DNA of 64,000 nucleotides from Aphanothece cf. minutissima CCALA 015 (GTDB taxonomy: Bacteria > Cyanobacteriota > Cyanobacteriia > PCC-6307 > Cyanobiaceae). The DNA is taken from positions 37,629-101,628 of the forward strand of contig PVWP01000011.1 in assembly GCA_003003925.1 (NCBI GenBank). Reading direction: 5' to 3'. The notes under the pieces were generated by a model. That model was not told the origin of the DNA. It saw nothing but the letters and a program-made list of their open reading frames with translations, and ran no database searches. Shown here piece by piece: positions 49,860-60,694 of the stretch. Position 1 is the first letter of the stretch; every line of letters starts with the position of its first letter. The translations under genes were made by a program, and so were the position numbers.

Positions 49860-51398
49860 TCACTCCACGACGAAGGCCGGCCTGACCTGGGCCAGACAAC
49901 GGCGGTCGGGCGCCTGCTGGGGGTTGGCCAGAAAGTCGACGACGATCTGTGTCACGCAGGTTGCTGCGGCCATCCCCGGCGGCGCAAACAGCGCCCCATG
50001 GCCGACACCGGGGAAGGTGACCACGTAGGCGGTGGTCTGGTTCCTGGCCACGGCTTCGCCGTAGGGGGCTGGCGTGACCGGGTCGTCGCTTCCATTCAGC
50101 ACCAGGGTGGGGATCTGCGGATTGGCAGCAACGAACGGAGGTTTCTGCTCCACCTGGAGCACGTCGCAGGCATTGTTCACCGCTTCGGCTTCGCGCAGAC
50201 CCAGGGGGAGCAGCTGCGGGTAGGGCGGCGGCAGCACCTGGGCGGGCTGGAGCCGCACCGATCGACCCCGGGCACAGACGACCGTGTGATACATCTCCCT
50301 GGCCCCCTTCGGTTCGAGGTCCGACAGGGATTCGGCGATCCAGCCGAAGATGCCCTGGCTGGCGGCCTCAATGAACCGGGGCAGGGAACTGCCGCGGGCG
50401 GATTCACCGGAATAGGGCCGGGCGAGATACGGCACGACACCCGTGATGAACGCGTTGCCGTCGAGCTGGGTGGTGAAGGTCTGCTTGCTGGAGGGAATGG
50501 TGAGGGTCAGGGGCACGGGCCTCCGGTTCAGCCGATCAACGATCCCCAGAAACGTCGTCTCCAGATTCGGGTAGGCCGCGTTGCACCGATGGTCCTGCGC
50601 GCAGGCGCGGAACACGTTCCTCAGGGCATAGCTGAACGTATGACTGGAGGCCAGATTGAAATCAAGATCCGGCCGCACCACGCCATCGAGGATCACGCTG
50701 CGGAGTTTCGGCCGGTGCCTGTCGGCCTGGGCAATCACGTACTGGCCCAGCAATGTGCCATAGGACACGCCGTAGTAGTTGAAGACCGGGTAGCCCAGCG
50801 TCTCGGCGACGGCGTAGATATCGGCGGCATTCTCGCGGGTGTTGAAGGCGCTGGGGTTGATCCCCTGGGCCTTCAGGCGTTCGTTACAGACCCTGATCCA
50901 GCCAGCATCGGTGTAGCTCTGCTTCCCCTGCGCCACGGCGATGTTATGGGCGTTGAGCTCAGGGCAGAACAGGAACGGTCTGGCGAACCTGGTGCCCCGC
51001 TCTTCCACGAAGATCAGATCACGGCCCTGCAGTAAAGCCGGGAGTTCGGGGTACTTCGGCAGGGCTCCATTGGCAATGTCGCCGATGGTGGAATCCCCAG
51101 GGCCGCCCTGCTCCACGAACAGGGGATCGGCCGCCGGGGTTTGGCCCGTGCTGCGGGTGCGGACCACACCGAGCTGGATGGTGCGTCCCTTGGGCTTGGC
51201 ATGCTGCTCGGGGACGGTGACGTAGCCGCAATCCGACTGGGCGGCGATGGCGGCAGGCACCTCGAAGGTCTTGCAGTCGACGGATGTCCATGCCGGGCCG
51301 AACCTGGCAGAAACCGGAGCTGCATGGAAAGGGGCGGAACCGCCCGCAGCGACGGCAGCCATGGCGAGGAAAGCGAATCGGAAGAAATGAGACGACAC
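49860..51398 (-). CDS. exported alpha/beta hydrolase (tripeptidyl-aminopeptidase/TAP-like type)
   Basis: 512 residues from GTG 51398, which has GGGGAG three bases upstream and puts the signal peptide (SSHFFRFAFLAMAAVAAGG) at the N-terminus; ATG 51452 is an alternative. The hydrolase fold shows the oxyanion region VEQGGPGDST, the nucleophile elbow GVSYGTLLGQY (Ser), the acid in LNGSDDPVTP and the His in FPGVGHGAL. Six or more cysteines suggest disulfides. Relatives are secreted peptidases or esterases of the SlpD/TAP group. A periplasmic or extracellular peptide or ester substrate is likely. Confidence 0.85.
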   Translation of the reverse strand: MSSHFFRFAFLAMAAVAAGGSAPFHAAPVSARFGPAWTSVDCKTFEVPAAIAAQSDCGYVTVPEQHAKPKGRTIQLGVVRTRSTGQTPAADPLFVEQGGPGDSTIGDIANGALPKYPELPALLQGRDLIFVEERGTRFARPFLFCPELNAHNIAVAQGKQSYTDAGWIRVCNERLKAQGINPSAFNTRENAADIYAVAETLGYPVFNYYGVSYGTLLGQYVIAQADRHRPKLRSVILDGVVRPDLDFNLASSHTFSYALRNVFRACAQDHRCNAAYPNLETTFLGIVDRLNRRPVPLTLTIPSSKQTFTTQLDGNAFITGVVPYLARPYSGESARGSSLPRFIEAASQGIFGWIAESLSDLEPKGAREMYHTVVCARGRSVRLQPAQVLPPPYPQLLPLGLREAEAVNNACDVLQVEQKPPFVAANPQIPTLVLNGSDDPVTPAPYGEAVARNQTTAYVVTFPGVGHGALFAPPGMAAATCVTQIVVDFLANPQQAPDRRCLAQVRPAFVVE

Positions 51399-51476
51399 CT
51401 GCTCCCCATGAAGACATCGACTGGAAGGCAGTTTCCAAAACTCGTTCTTCATTCGATACTGAACACTCAGTGGATG

Positions 51477-52343
51477 TTAGCAAGCGGCATCACGAATCTT
51501 CCGGGCGCGCGCCTCTCCCTGTTTGGCCGGATAGCGAACCGCATGGCGGATCAGCCATTGCAGATCTCGTGAAGCACCCGCTTGCAGCCAACGCTCACAG
51601 GTGACGTAGACGAGATTCGGATGGTCTTTGGCGATGTCCCCCAGGTGGTTGGCCACGCTGCGGCGCACATATAGGGATGGATCGTCTTTGAGGGATTCAA
51701 GGATCGGCAATGTGGGCGTGGGATCGGCGACAAACGAGGCGAGGCGTTTCCCCCAGGGGAGCCTCGGCCGCGTCCCCTCGCTGCAGAGGCGCCTCACATG
51801 CGGGTTCGGGTCGGTGATCCACAGATCCAATCTCTTCAGCGTGCGCTGTTGCTGCTGGATCAGAAAGGAGCGGATGGCGAACTCCGAGGTGAACCGCATG
51901 GTGAGGGCATGCAACGCCAGCATCGATGTTTCAAAGGGATCGTGGCCACCGTTGTGTTGGTGATCCTGACCGTACGCAGAAACAAAGAAGCTGTGGGGAA
52001 GATAGAAAAAGCCAGCCGTCCCCAAGTCTTCAGTATCCGATTTCTCCGGTGTCAACGACGCCATCAGGGTCTGAACGGCCTCCTCGTAGTTCCCAGGCAG
52101 GAAGGCATGAAGCGACTTGGCAATGTGCAGACCCCGTTGCATGAGCGAGAGAGGCTCGAGTCCCGTCCGAGCAGAGTCGCAGAACCGGCCAACAGGAAAT
52201 CCGGCATCCACGAACCGAAGGTTTTGCGCCAGACACTCAATGGCCTCGTCGCCCAGCAGGTGCTTCAGAGGCGTGCCCTTCTGAATGGATCGCGGCGCAG
52301 GTGGGAGAGTGGGGCCTTGAGGTGTCACGGTGGTCCTATCCAT
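51477..52343 (-). CDS. AlkD-like DNA alkylation repair protein (HEAT-repeat)
   Basis: 288 residues. Helical HEAT-like repeats with the motif ITDPNPHVRRLCSEGTRPRLPWGKRL, SLYVRRSVANHLGDIAKDHP and C-terminal WLIRHAVRYPAKQG. This matches the DNA alkylation repair (AlkC/AlkD-like) family, whose members remove alkylated bases as glycosylases without base flipping. The base composition is lower in GC than the core genes. The protein is longer than AlkD (about 230). Confidence 0.8.
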   Translation of the reverse strand: MDRTTVTPQGPTLPPAPRSIQKGTPLKHLLGDEAIECLAQNLRFVDAGFPVGRFCDSARTGLEPLSLMQRGLHIAKSLHAFLPGNYEEAVQTLMASLTPEKSDTEDLGTAGFFYLPHSFFVSAYGQDHQHNGGHDPFETSMLALHALTMRFTSEFAIRSFLIQQQQRTLKRLDLWITDPNPHVRRLCSEGTRPRLPWGKRLASFVADPTPTLPILESLKDDPSLYVRRSVANHLGDIAKDHPNLVYVTCERWLQAGASRDLQWLIRHAVRYPAKQGEARARKIRDAAC

Positions 52344-52984
52344 GGCCAGATGAGGCCTGGGGTCTTGTCCGCCACCGTCCTGTTGATGGGTTCAGGCACC
52401 AGTTTGTCATCCGTACCCCGCCAGAAATGGACCGGAGGCGAGACTGTGCTCCTGTCGAAGGGTCAGGCTTCGTAGAGCATGGTGGCGTCAACAACAAGAC
52501 CTCCTGATCAGAGACGCCGATCGATATCCAGTGGATCTGCACAGTGCTGGCCACAAACTGCATGGCACTCAAGCCCAGCCATACATCCATGCGTCTGAAG
52601 CCAGGATGGAATTGTAAGGCCAGTCGTCGCCCAAGCCCATCAACGCTGCCTTGGCAAGTCGCAGACCAGTTGGCTCGAACGTTCCGTAGCCGGCATCAGC
52701 GATCCAGGACAGATTCGCAAGACGAGCAGAGCCCAGTCAGGGGGCAGTGGTCATGGCCCGAGACCCCCTCTCTGCCAGCCAGTCACCACGAATTGCTGGG
52801 CGTCCATGCCATCAGCCCGTTCCCGCAGGTCGTCGGCCCATGGCTCAGGACAATATCCACTCGCTCGGATGTCGACACCTCAAGTCAAGACGCAAGATCA
52901 GAAGCAGGCAATCGCTACTGGTGGCCGAGGAAGTCCACAACTCCCGGCTTGTGGGCCTGGAAGTCAGCTGCAGCGAAATTGCGC
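52344..52984. other. 641-base stretch without a convincing gene
   Basis: All frames are broken or low quality. On the minus strand short segments read like worn coding sequence, for example WIADAGYGTFEPTGLRLAKA around 52600-52720, but stops interrupt every frame. GC is lower than the core genes. It may be decayed coding DNA; I see no RNA gene, promoter pair or repeat that I can defend. Confidence 0.4.
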
Positions 52985-53401
52985 TCAGCGGAGCTTCTTC
53001 GCCTCAACGTGACGAGCGAATCTGTCCAAGATGGCTTGCCAACCCTGCCGTTGCAGCTCAGCCGAGTTGACTGACTCGGCCTCGAAGGTCTCACGAACAG
53101 TCACCATTTGTTCACCCTCAGCGAACTCCACGACGACGAGCCGCTCGTCTTCCAAAGCGAATTCGATGCATTTGCAGAGGTCTACTCTGGTGAAAGTGCC
53201 TTCGAAATCAAAGCCCATACTGCCGTCCTTGGCCTCCATTCGGTAACAGAACGTGCCACCGAGGTTCAGCTCGATCTCTGCATTCGGGCAATGCCAGTCG
53301 TCGGAAGCCGCATTCCACTGCTGAATGTCAGCAGGTGATGTCCACGCTTTCCACACGTCGTTGATGGGAGCAGCAACATTGACCTCAATCGTGATTCGCA
53401 T
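52985..53401 (-). CDS. SRPBCC/AHSA1-domain protein
   Basis: 138 residues from ATG 53401, preceded by a GGAGAACC ribosome-binding site. It starts MRITIEVNVAAPINDVWKAWTSPADIQQWNAAS, the standard opening of AHSA1-type START-like domains, with the later motif FDFEGTFTRVDLCKCIEFALEDER. Such domains bind hydrophobic ligands; bacterial members are often regulated as small single-domain proteins of unknown ligand. GC is below the genome norm. Confidence 0.85.
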   Translation of the reverse strand: MRITIEVNVAAPINDVWKAWTSPADIQQWNAASDDWHCPNAEIELNLGGTFCYRMEAKDGSMGFDFEGTFTRVDLCKCIEFALEDERLVVVEFAEGEQMVTVRETFEAESVNSAELQRQGWQAILDRFARHVEAKKLR

Positions 53402-53635
53402 GGTTCTCCATGGTGGTTGGGCGCATCTAACGCTGCCTCTGAGTGGCAGGCAAATCGTATCTGATATCAGAAGCAAACCAGTGGTGGCCCTTCCGCTCGA
53501 GGGGCCTGCCCGAAGTGTCGCTTCTCAACAGACAACGTTCGCAGGGCTTGACATCATCACCAAAACCCATGGGGACTAGTCATAGAGATATCGTCGCACG
53601 CAACGAAATCTACAGCATCCAATTGAGGCATTTGC

Positions 53636-53824
53636 CTATTCCGGTTTAGGAACTCCAAGATCCTTGCAGATTTTGCGAGCCAGAACCTCCTTGATCTCAG
53701 AATGGCGCGGGATTGCGCGCCGACGATTCTGGGTTGGGTTCCACCACCATCAATGCTGGCCACCTTCCCTCAAGAGCTCGCAACCACGCTCGTTGAGATG
53801 GCGCAGCAGAACCCATCGTTTCAC
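53636..53824 (-). pseudogene. hicA: hicA toxin with in-frame stop codon
   Basis: The minus frame from GTG 53824 reads VKRWVLLRHLNERGCELL then REGGQH, a TGA at 53752-53750 (codon 25), and continues WWWNPTQNRRRAIPRH then SEIKEVLARKICKDLGVPKPE to TAG at 53636. Before and after the stop it matches HicA mRNA interferases, including the G-G-x-H active histidine. One base change in codon 25 (a TCA serine would fit) restores a 62-residue toxin. The GTG overlaps the hicB stop (GTGA). So the toxin is either inactivated by one nonsense mutation or the base is a sequencing error. Confidence 0.8.
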
Positions 53825-54033
53825 AGGGGGAGTGCAGGCTCCTCATGCCCCGGGCCCGCAGCCTCCAAGGCCTCAAGGCGATTGACTTCATGAGCTTCAC
53901 GAAGCACCTGCCGTAGGGATGCCCACAGCTCCTCCCTGGTGTGCTCCTGGGGATTGACGCCGTGCGCCTCCTCCACCCAGCCCAGCCACCAAGGTCCATC
54001 CAGACGGATCACCGCTGTGCAGGCAGGGGCCAT
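53821..54033 (-). CDS. hicB: HicB-family antitoxin
   Basis: 70 residues: MAPACTAVIRLDGPWWLGWVEEAHGVNPQEHTREELWASLRQVLREAHEVNRLEAL and a short acidic tail. The pattern AVIRxDGxWWxGWVEExxGVNxQxxTREEL is that of short HicB antitoxins, which neutralise HicA by binding it and can repress the operon. The C-terminal DNA-binding domain of long HicB forms is absent. The order antitoxin-then-toxin with GTGA overlap is one of the usual hic layouts. The partner toxin is interrupted by a stop. Confidence 0.82.
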   Translation of the reverse strand: MAPACTAVIRLDGPWWLGWVEEAHGVNPQEHTREELWASLRQVLREAHEVNRLEALEAAGPGHEEPALPL

Positions 54034-54468
54034 CGTCTTTCGTCATCCAAGCGTGATCATCCAATGCCAAGCCTTCTGCCAGATGCGCGGTCCTGAGTAG
54101 GACAGAGTCTGGCGATGGGGTTTTTGCTCCACTCAACAACATCCAGCATGGGAGCAGAGCCCGTAAAATGGTTAGAAGAACAAGTGCTCTCTGCTCTCTC
54201 TCCGATCCTTCGAACTGTAATTGGATGGTTTCCGATAACCACGAGTTGTAGCCCCATGACTACGGGAACCACCCGGCGGACTTGAACCGAAGTTCCGCCA
54301 AAAACAGTGCGGTGCAGGAGTTAGCTGCTTTCGGTCCAGCAACGACAACCATGGTTCACGGGTCCGATATCCCTATGTTTTTCTCGATACTCCCTCTCCG
54401 TCCAGAGCCCTGGCCGTCTCTCAGGCAAGAGCCAACGCAAGGCAAAGCATGCCCCCTGATCTCCCCCC
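54034..54468. other. 435-base intergenic stretch, no gene found
   Basis: Lower GC than the flanks. A minus-strand open frame (54057-54272) shows no recognised motif. A GGTTCAAGTCCGCC string at about 54273-54290 on the minus strand resembles a tRNA T-arm but the arm does not pair and no acceptor partner exists. The stretch separates the hic locus from the 3' end of sufS and may hold the hic promoter. Confidence 0.4.
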
Positions 54469-55776
54469 TCAGCTGTGCTCCCTCAAAAACCCGATCGTGC
54501 CTTCCAGTTCCTCGGCGAAGCGGTCGATCTCCTCGGGGGTGGTGGTGAAGCCCAGGCTGGCGCGGGCGGAACTGGCCAGGCCGTAATGGCGGTGCAGGGG
54601 CTGGGTGCAGTGGTGGCCGCTGCGGATGCAGATACCGGCCGAATCGAGCAGGGCGGCGATGTCGTTGGCGTGCAGGCCGTCGACGCTGAACGCCGCTAAC
54701 GCGGCCCGGTCAGGTTGCTGGTCAGGCGTGGGCCCCAGGATGCGCACGCCGTCGATGGCCTGCAGCCGCTCGAACAGGCGCCGGGTGAGCTGCTGCTCCC
54801 AGGCGTGGATGCGCTCCATGCCCAGGTTCTGCAGGTAATCGAGGGCGGCGCCCATGCCGATCGCCTCACCGATCGCCGGGGTGCCGGCTTCGAACTTGTG
54901 GGGCAGATCGGCCCAGGTGCTGTGGTCGAGGTAGACGTCGTGGATCATCTCGCCGCCGCCCAGGAACGGGGGCATCGCCTCCAGCAGGGCTTCGTGGGCC
55001 CAGAGGAAGCCCATGCCCGTGGGCCCGCACAGCTTGTGGGAGGAACCCACCAGGAAATCGGCCCCCAGGGCGGCCACGTCCACCGGCTTGTGGGGCAGGC
55101 TCTGGCAGGCATCCACCAGCAGCAGGGCGCCGGCCCCGTGGGCCAGCTCGGCCACCGCCTCGATCGGATTGAGGCAGCCCAGGGTGTTGCTGATGTGCAC
55201 CAGGCTCACCAGCCTGGTGCGATCGCTGATCTTGGCCTTGAGGTCCTCCAGATCCAGCTCGCCGCTCTCGGTGACGCCCGCATGGCGCAGCACGCAACCC
55301 GTGCGGGCCGCCAGCAGCTGCCAGGGCACCAGGTTGCTGTGGTGCTCCATCACCGACAGCAGCACCTCATCGCCTTCGCGCAGGTTGGCGTCACCCCAGG
55401 TGCGGGCCACCAGGTTGATCGCCTCGCTGGCGTTGCGGGTGAACACGATCTCCCGCGCGCTGGCGGCACCGATGAAGGCGGCCACCTTGCCGCGGGCCGC
55501 CTCGAAATGGTCGGTGGCGCGGGCGCTCAGCTGGTGGGCACCGCGGTGCACGTTGGCGTTGTCGAGGCTGTAGTACTGCTGCAGCGCCTCCAGCACCTGG
55601 CGGGGCTTCTGGCTGGTGGCGGCGTAATCCAGGTAGATCAGCGGTTGCCCCAGGCAGGCCGTCTGGGCCAGCAGGGGGAAATCGGGCCGCGTCTGCACCG
55701 CCAGGTCGGCCACCACGGGCGTGGCCGCCAGCGGCGGCGCCGCGATCCTCGGGGAGTTCGTGGAGGTCGGTGTCAT
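54469..55776 (-). CDS. sufS: SufS-type cysteine desulfurase
   Basis: 435 residues from ATG 55776, which overlaps the sufD stop (ATGA). PLP-dependent fold with LIYLDYAATSQKP, NVHRGAHQLSARAT, MEHHSNLVPW, PLP-lysine in GSSHKLCGPTG and the active cysteine loop RSGHHCTQPL, characteristic of group II desulfurases. It takes sulfur from cysteine as a persulfide and feeds the SufBCD scaffold. It is the last gene of ftrC-sufBCDS. No SufE is seen in the window. Confidence 0.96.
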   Translation of the reverse strand: MTPTSTNSPRIAAPPLAATPVVADLAVQTRPDFPLLAQTACLGQPLIYLDYAATSQKPRQVLEALQQYYSLDNANVHRGAHQLSARATDHFEAARGKVAAFIGAASAREIVFTRNASEAINLVARTWGDANLREGDEVLLSVMEHHSNLVPWQLLAARTGCVLRHAGVTESGELDLEDLKAKISDRTRLVSLVHISNTLGCLNPIEAVAELAHGAGALLLVDACQSLPHKPVDVAALGADFLVGSSHKLCGPTGMGFLWAHEALLEAMPPFLGGGEMIHDVYLDHSTWADLPHKFEAGTPAIGEAIGMGAALDYLQNLGMERIHAWEQQLTRRLFERLQAIDGVRILGPTPDQQPDRAALAAFSVDGLHANDIAALLDSAGICIRSGHHCTQPLHRHYGLASSARASLGFTTTPEEIDRFAEELEGTIGFLREHS

Positions 55777-57053
55777 CGTCCCTGCTCCCCCAACAGGCTG
55801 GCCAGAGGCTGCCACGGCCGGGCGGCGTCAGGGAGTTCCTGCAGCACCTCCTCGCAGAAGCCCCGCAACAGCAGCCGGGCCGCCTGGTCGGCGGCGATGC
55901 CGCGGCTCTGCAGGTAGAAGAGCTCGTCCTGCTCCAGCCGGCTCACGGTGGCGCCGTGGGCGCAGCGCACGTCGTCGGCGACGATCTCCAGCTCCGGCTT
56001 GGTGTCGATGCGGGCCCGGTCCGAGAGCAGCAGGTTGCGGCTCAGCTGGGCGGCATCGGTGCGCTGGGCTGCACGGGGCACGTGCACCGCCCCGTTGAAC
56101 ACGCTGCGGCCCTGGCCGTCAGCCACCGCCTTGTGCAGCTGCTCCAGCCGCCCATCCGGGCCTTCGAACACCATCTGGCTGTGGGTGTCACTGATCTGGC
56201 GGCCATCCGCCAGCTGCAGGGCCTTGAGGGCACTGTGGGCCGCCCCCTCCCGCTGCACCAGCCGCGGCTCCAGCCGTCCCAGGGACCAGCCGCCATGGGC
56301 GCTCACGCCGCTGAAGCGGCTGCCCGTGGCCTGCTCCACCGCCACGGTGGCCAGCAGACAGCCCGTGTCGGCACCGGGAGCCAGCAGGCCGTGGCGCAGC
56401 TCGGCGCCCTCGCCGAGACGGGCCTCCAGCACCACGCTGGTGAGGTTGGCGCCACCGCTGCGGTGCACCTGCAGCACCTCCACCGAGGCCTGCGGCTCCA
56501 GCACCAGCAGCAGCCGCAGGGGCAGGATCCCTTCGCCGTCGCCGGCGTCACTCACCAGCTCCAGGGTGGTGGCGACGGCGCCGCGCACCCGCAGGGCCAG
56601 CACGTGGCGCGCCGTGGCGCCGTTGAGCAGCACCGGCCAGAGCTCGGCGCTGCCGGTGGCCGCCAGCACCTGGCCCAGGGACGCCTCAAGTTCCGCGCCG
56701 CTGATGGGCTCCAGGCCAGCCGGCAGGCTGATCCCGGCCAGGGGATCGCTGTGGCCATCCAGGCTCAGCCGCAGGCTGCCCGCGACCGTCTCAGGCTGCG
56801 CCGCCGGGGCGGGGCTGAGCAGGGTGGGGCTCAGGGCGGTGAGAGGCGCCAGGTCGGTGAAGCGCCAGGCCTCCACGCGCCGCGATGGCAGCGGGGTCTG
56901 CGCCAGGGTTTGGGCCGCCCGCGAGCGGCTGGGCGCCAGGACATCGGCGCCAGGGGAGGCGAAACCGGGGGCGTTCGCCAGCAGGGCGGCGACCCAGCCA
57001 CCGGGGGCGGCGTCGGCGGCGGCGGTGGGGGTGGAGAGCGAAGCGGCCACCAT
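55773..57053 (-). CDS. sufD: Fe-S cluster assembly protein SufD
   Basis: 426 residues. A variable Ala-rich N-terminus and RVEAWRFTDLAPL precede the beta-helix core. The C-terminal part has [67 protein letters not shown], the SufB/D family signature with the conserved Cys-x-His. SufD forms the SufBC2D scaffold with SufB. It starts one base after the sufC stop. Confidence 0.95.
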   Translation of the reverse strand: MVAASLSTPTAAADAAPGGWVAALLANAPGFASPGADVLAPSRSRAAQTLAQTPLPSRRVEAWRFTDLAPLTALSPTLLSPAPAAQPETVAGSLRLSLDGHSDPLAGISLPAGLEPISGAELEASLGQVLAATGSAELWPVLLNGATARHVLALRVRGAVATTLELVSDAGDGEGILPLRLLLVLEPQASVEVLQVHRSGGANLTSVVLEARLGEGAELRHGLLAPGADTGCLLATVAVEQATGSRFSGVSAHGGWSLGRLEPRLVQREGAAHSALKALQLADGRQISDTHSQMVFEGPDGRLEQLHKAVADGQGRSVFNGAVHVPRAAQRTDAAQLSRNLLLSDRARIDTKPELEIVADDVRCAHGATVSRLEQDELFYLQSRGIAADQAARLLLRGFCEEVLQELPDAARPWQPLASLLGEQGR

Positions 57054-57054
57054 C

Positions 57055-57858
<804 letters not shown>

Positions 57859-57931
57859 GGCGGGGGAGAAAAGGGCAGGGAAGGGACAGGGGTAGAAGCA
57901 TTGGGCCGGCCGGGGTGGCCGTGGGCCGGGA

Positions 57932-59374
<1,443 letters not shown>

Positions 59375-59392
59375 GGGGATTAAGGGGCCGGT

Positions 59393-59758
59393 TCAGCCGG
59401 CGGTGAGGGACTGGACGTCTTCGAGGCTGATGGTCTGGAGCTCGCCCCGGAAGGGGTTGTCCTCGGTGAGGAAGAGCATGCAGTGGCACTCCTTGCGTTC
59501 CCGCATCGGCACACAGGGGCAGTTCCAGAACGCCTGGGCCACCTCGGCCTCCTTGTCCTCGTAGTGGCGACAGGGGCAGAGGGCACCGCCCAGCTCATCC
59601 TTGTGGCGGGCCAGGCCCTCGAGCACCACCGCGGTGACCCCCGGATCGCTGCAGAAGTAGGTGCCGGTGCGCTGGGCGTAGGTTTCCGCGAAACGGCGGA
59701 TCACCTCCAGGCTCTCGGCACCGGCTGCGGGGGTCGTCGTGGTGGAGGCGTCGGTCAT
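59393..59758 (-). CDS. ftrC: ferredoxin-thioredoxin reductase catalytic chain
   Basis: 121 residues from ATG 59758. Conserved cysteines of FTR-beta are present: YFCSD, GALCPCRHYEDKEAEVAQAF, FWNCPCVPMRERKECHCMLF. They bind the 4Fe-4S cluster and the redox disulfide used to pass photosynthetic electrons from ferredoxin to thioredoxin. It is the first gene of the suf operon here, so its cluster supply and expression are tied to SufR control. Confidence 0.96.
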   Translation of the reverse strand: MTDASTTTTPAAGAESLEVIRRFAETYAQRTGTYFCSDPGVTAVVLEGLARHKDELGGALCPCRHYEDKEAEVAQAFWNCPCVPMRERKECHCMLFLTEDNPFRGELQTISLEDVQSLTAG

Positions 59759-59795
59759 GGGCAGAGCGTCGGGTTGCGCGCACCGGTGGATCGAA

Positions 59796-59819
59796 TAACG
59801 AAACACTTTGGTTTCGTTA
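59796..59819. promoter_or_regulatory. inverted repeat, likely SufR operator
   Basis: TAACGAAAC, six bases, GTTTCGTTA: a perfect 9-bp inverted repeat 37 bases before the ftrC start and 152 before sufR, in the divergent promoter region. Synechocystis SufR is known to bind CAAC-N6-GTTG repeats; the inner AAC-N6-GTT and spacing agree. A SufR dimer bound here would cover the suf promoter. Confidence 0.7.
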
Positions 59820-59935
59820 CTGCGGGAGCCTAGGGCACAGGCGTGGTCCGTTGACGGCATGGAAAGGTCATTGTGACGCCCCGGCGGGCACCACCGCCCG
59901 GCCCCCAATCCCCCGGCGTGCGTGGCATGGTGTTT

Positions 59936-59971
59936 TGGTCAGACGCCCGTCGTTGTGGTCAGACGCCCGTC
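59936..59971 (+). repeat. tandem 16-base direct repeat before sufR
   Basis: TGGTCAGACGCCCGTC occurs at 59936 and again at 59956, 20 bases apart, ending immediately before the sufR ATG at 59972. There is no clear ribosome-binding site between, so the repeat may have a translational or operator role, or reflect a local duplication. Confidence 0.75.
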
Positions 59972-60691
59972 ATGAGCGCCCCCGCCCAGTCCCGCGGCCT
60001 TCCGGCCGTTCCCGCCGAGGGAAGCCATCCCACCCGGGAAGCGGCCCTCTCGGTGCTGCTGCGGGAAGGTGAGGCGACGGCGGGTCAGCTGGCGGCCGCC
60101 CTCGGCGTGTCGGTCCAGGTGATGCGCCGCCACCTGCGCAGCCTTGAGGACGACGGTCTGGTCGAGGCGAGCGCGCCCCACGAGGGTCCCGGCCGGCCCA
60201 GCAACGTCTGGCACCTCACCGCCCTGGGCCAGGGCCGCTTCCCCGACGGCAGCGAGACCTTCGCCCTCGGCCTGCTCCACACCCTCACCGAAAGCCTGCC
60301 GGCGGACACCCTCGAGCTGGTGCTGCGCCAGCAGGCCGAGGAGAAGGCGGACGACTACCGCCGCCAGATCGGCGGCGGCCCCCTGGCCCAGCGGATCGAG
60401 CGCCTGGTGGAGCTGCGCCGCAAGGAGGGCTACGTGGCCGAATGCCGCCGCGACGACGCGCCCGCCACCGACAACGCCGATGGCCCCGCCTGGGTGATCA
60501 GCGAATTTCACTGCTCGGTGATGCGCATCGCCGAGCAGTACCCCGTCGTCTGCGACCAGGAACTGCGCCTGATCCGCCACACCTTCCCCGACTGCGCCGT
60601 TGAGCGTGTCCACTGGCGGCTCGAGGGGGGCCACAGCTGCGGCTTCCGGATTGCCCCCGTGGCCGCCGACCCCGTGGCCGCGGGCGGCTGA
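59972..60691 (+). CDS. sufR: Fe-S biogenesis transcriptional repressor SufR
   Basis: 239 residues from ATG 59972. A winged helix (about 28-75: ATAGQLAAALGVSVQVMRRHLRSLEDDGLVEA), a helical dimer region, and a C-terminal cysteine set EFHCSVMRIAEQYPVVCDQ ... DCAVERV ... GGHSCGF that ligates a 4Fe-4S cluster in known SufR. With its cluster it represses suf; loss of the cluster derepresses. Divergent from ftrC-sufBCDS, the usual cyanobacterial layout. The next gene starts four bases after its stop. Confidence 0.94.
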   Translation: MSAPAQSRGLPAVPAEGSHPTREAALSVLLREGEATAGQLAAALGVSVQVMRRHLRSLEDDGLVEASAPHEGPGRPSNVWHLTALGQGRFPDGSETFALGLLHTLTESLPADTLELVLRQQAEEKADDYRRQIGGGPLAQRIERLVELRRKEGYVAECRRDDAPATDNADGPAWVISEFHCSVMRIAEQYPVVCDQELRLIRHTFPDCAVERVHWRLEGGHSCGFRIAPVAADPVAAGG

Positions 60692-60694
60692 GCC

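Noticed and set aside
53420-53450. An ATCTAAC string near short repeats suggesting an integron attC site.
   Set aside because: No matching GTTRRRY partner downstream and no integrase; cassette structure is absent.
54250-54300. A GGTTCAAGTCCGCC string resembling a tRNA or tmRNA 3' half.
   Set aside because: The T-stem does not pair fully, no acceptor or anticodon arm can be drawn, and no tmRNA tag reading frame is nearby.
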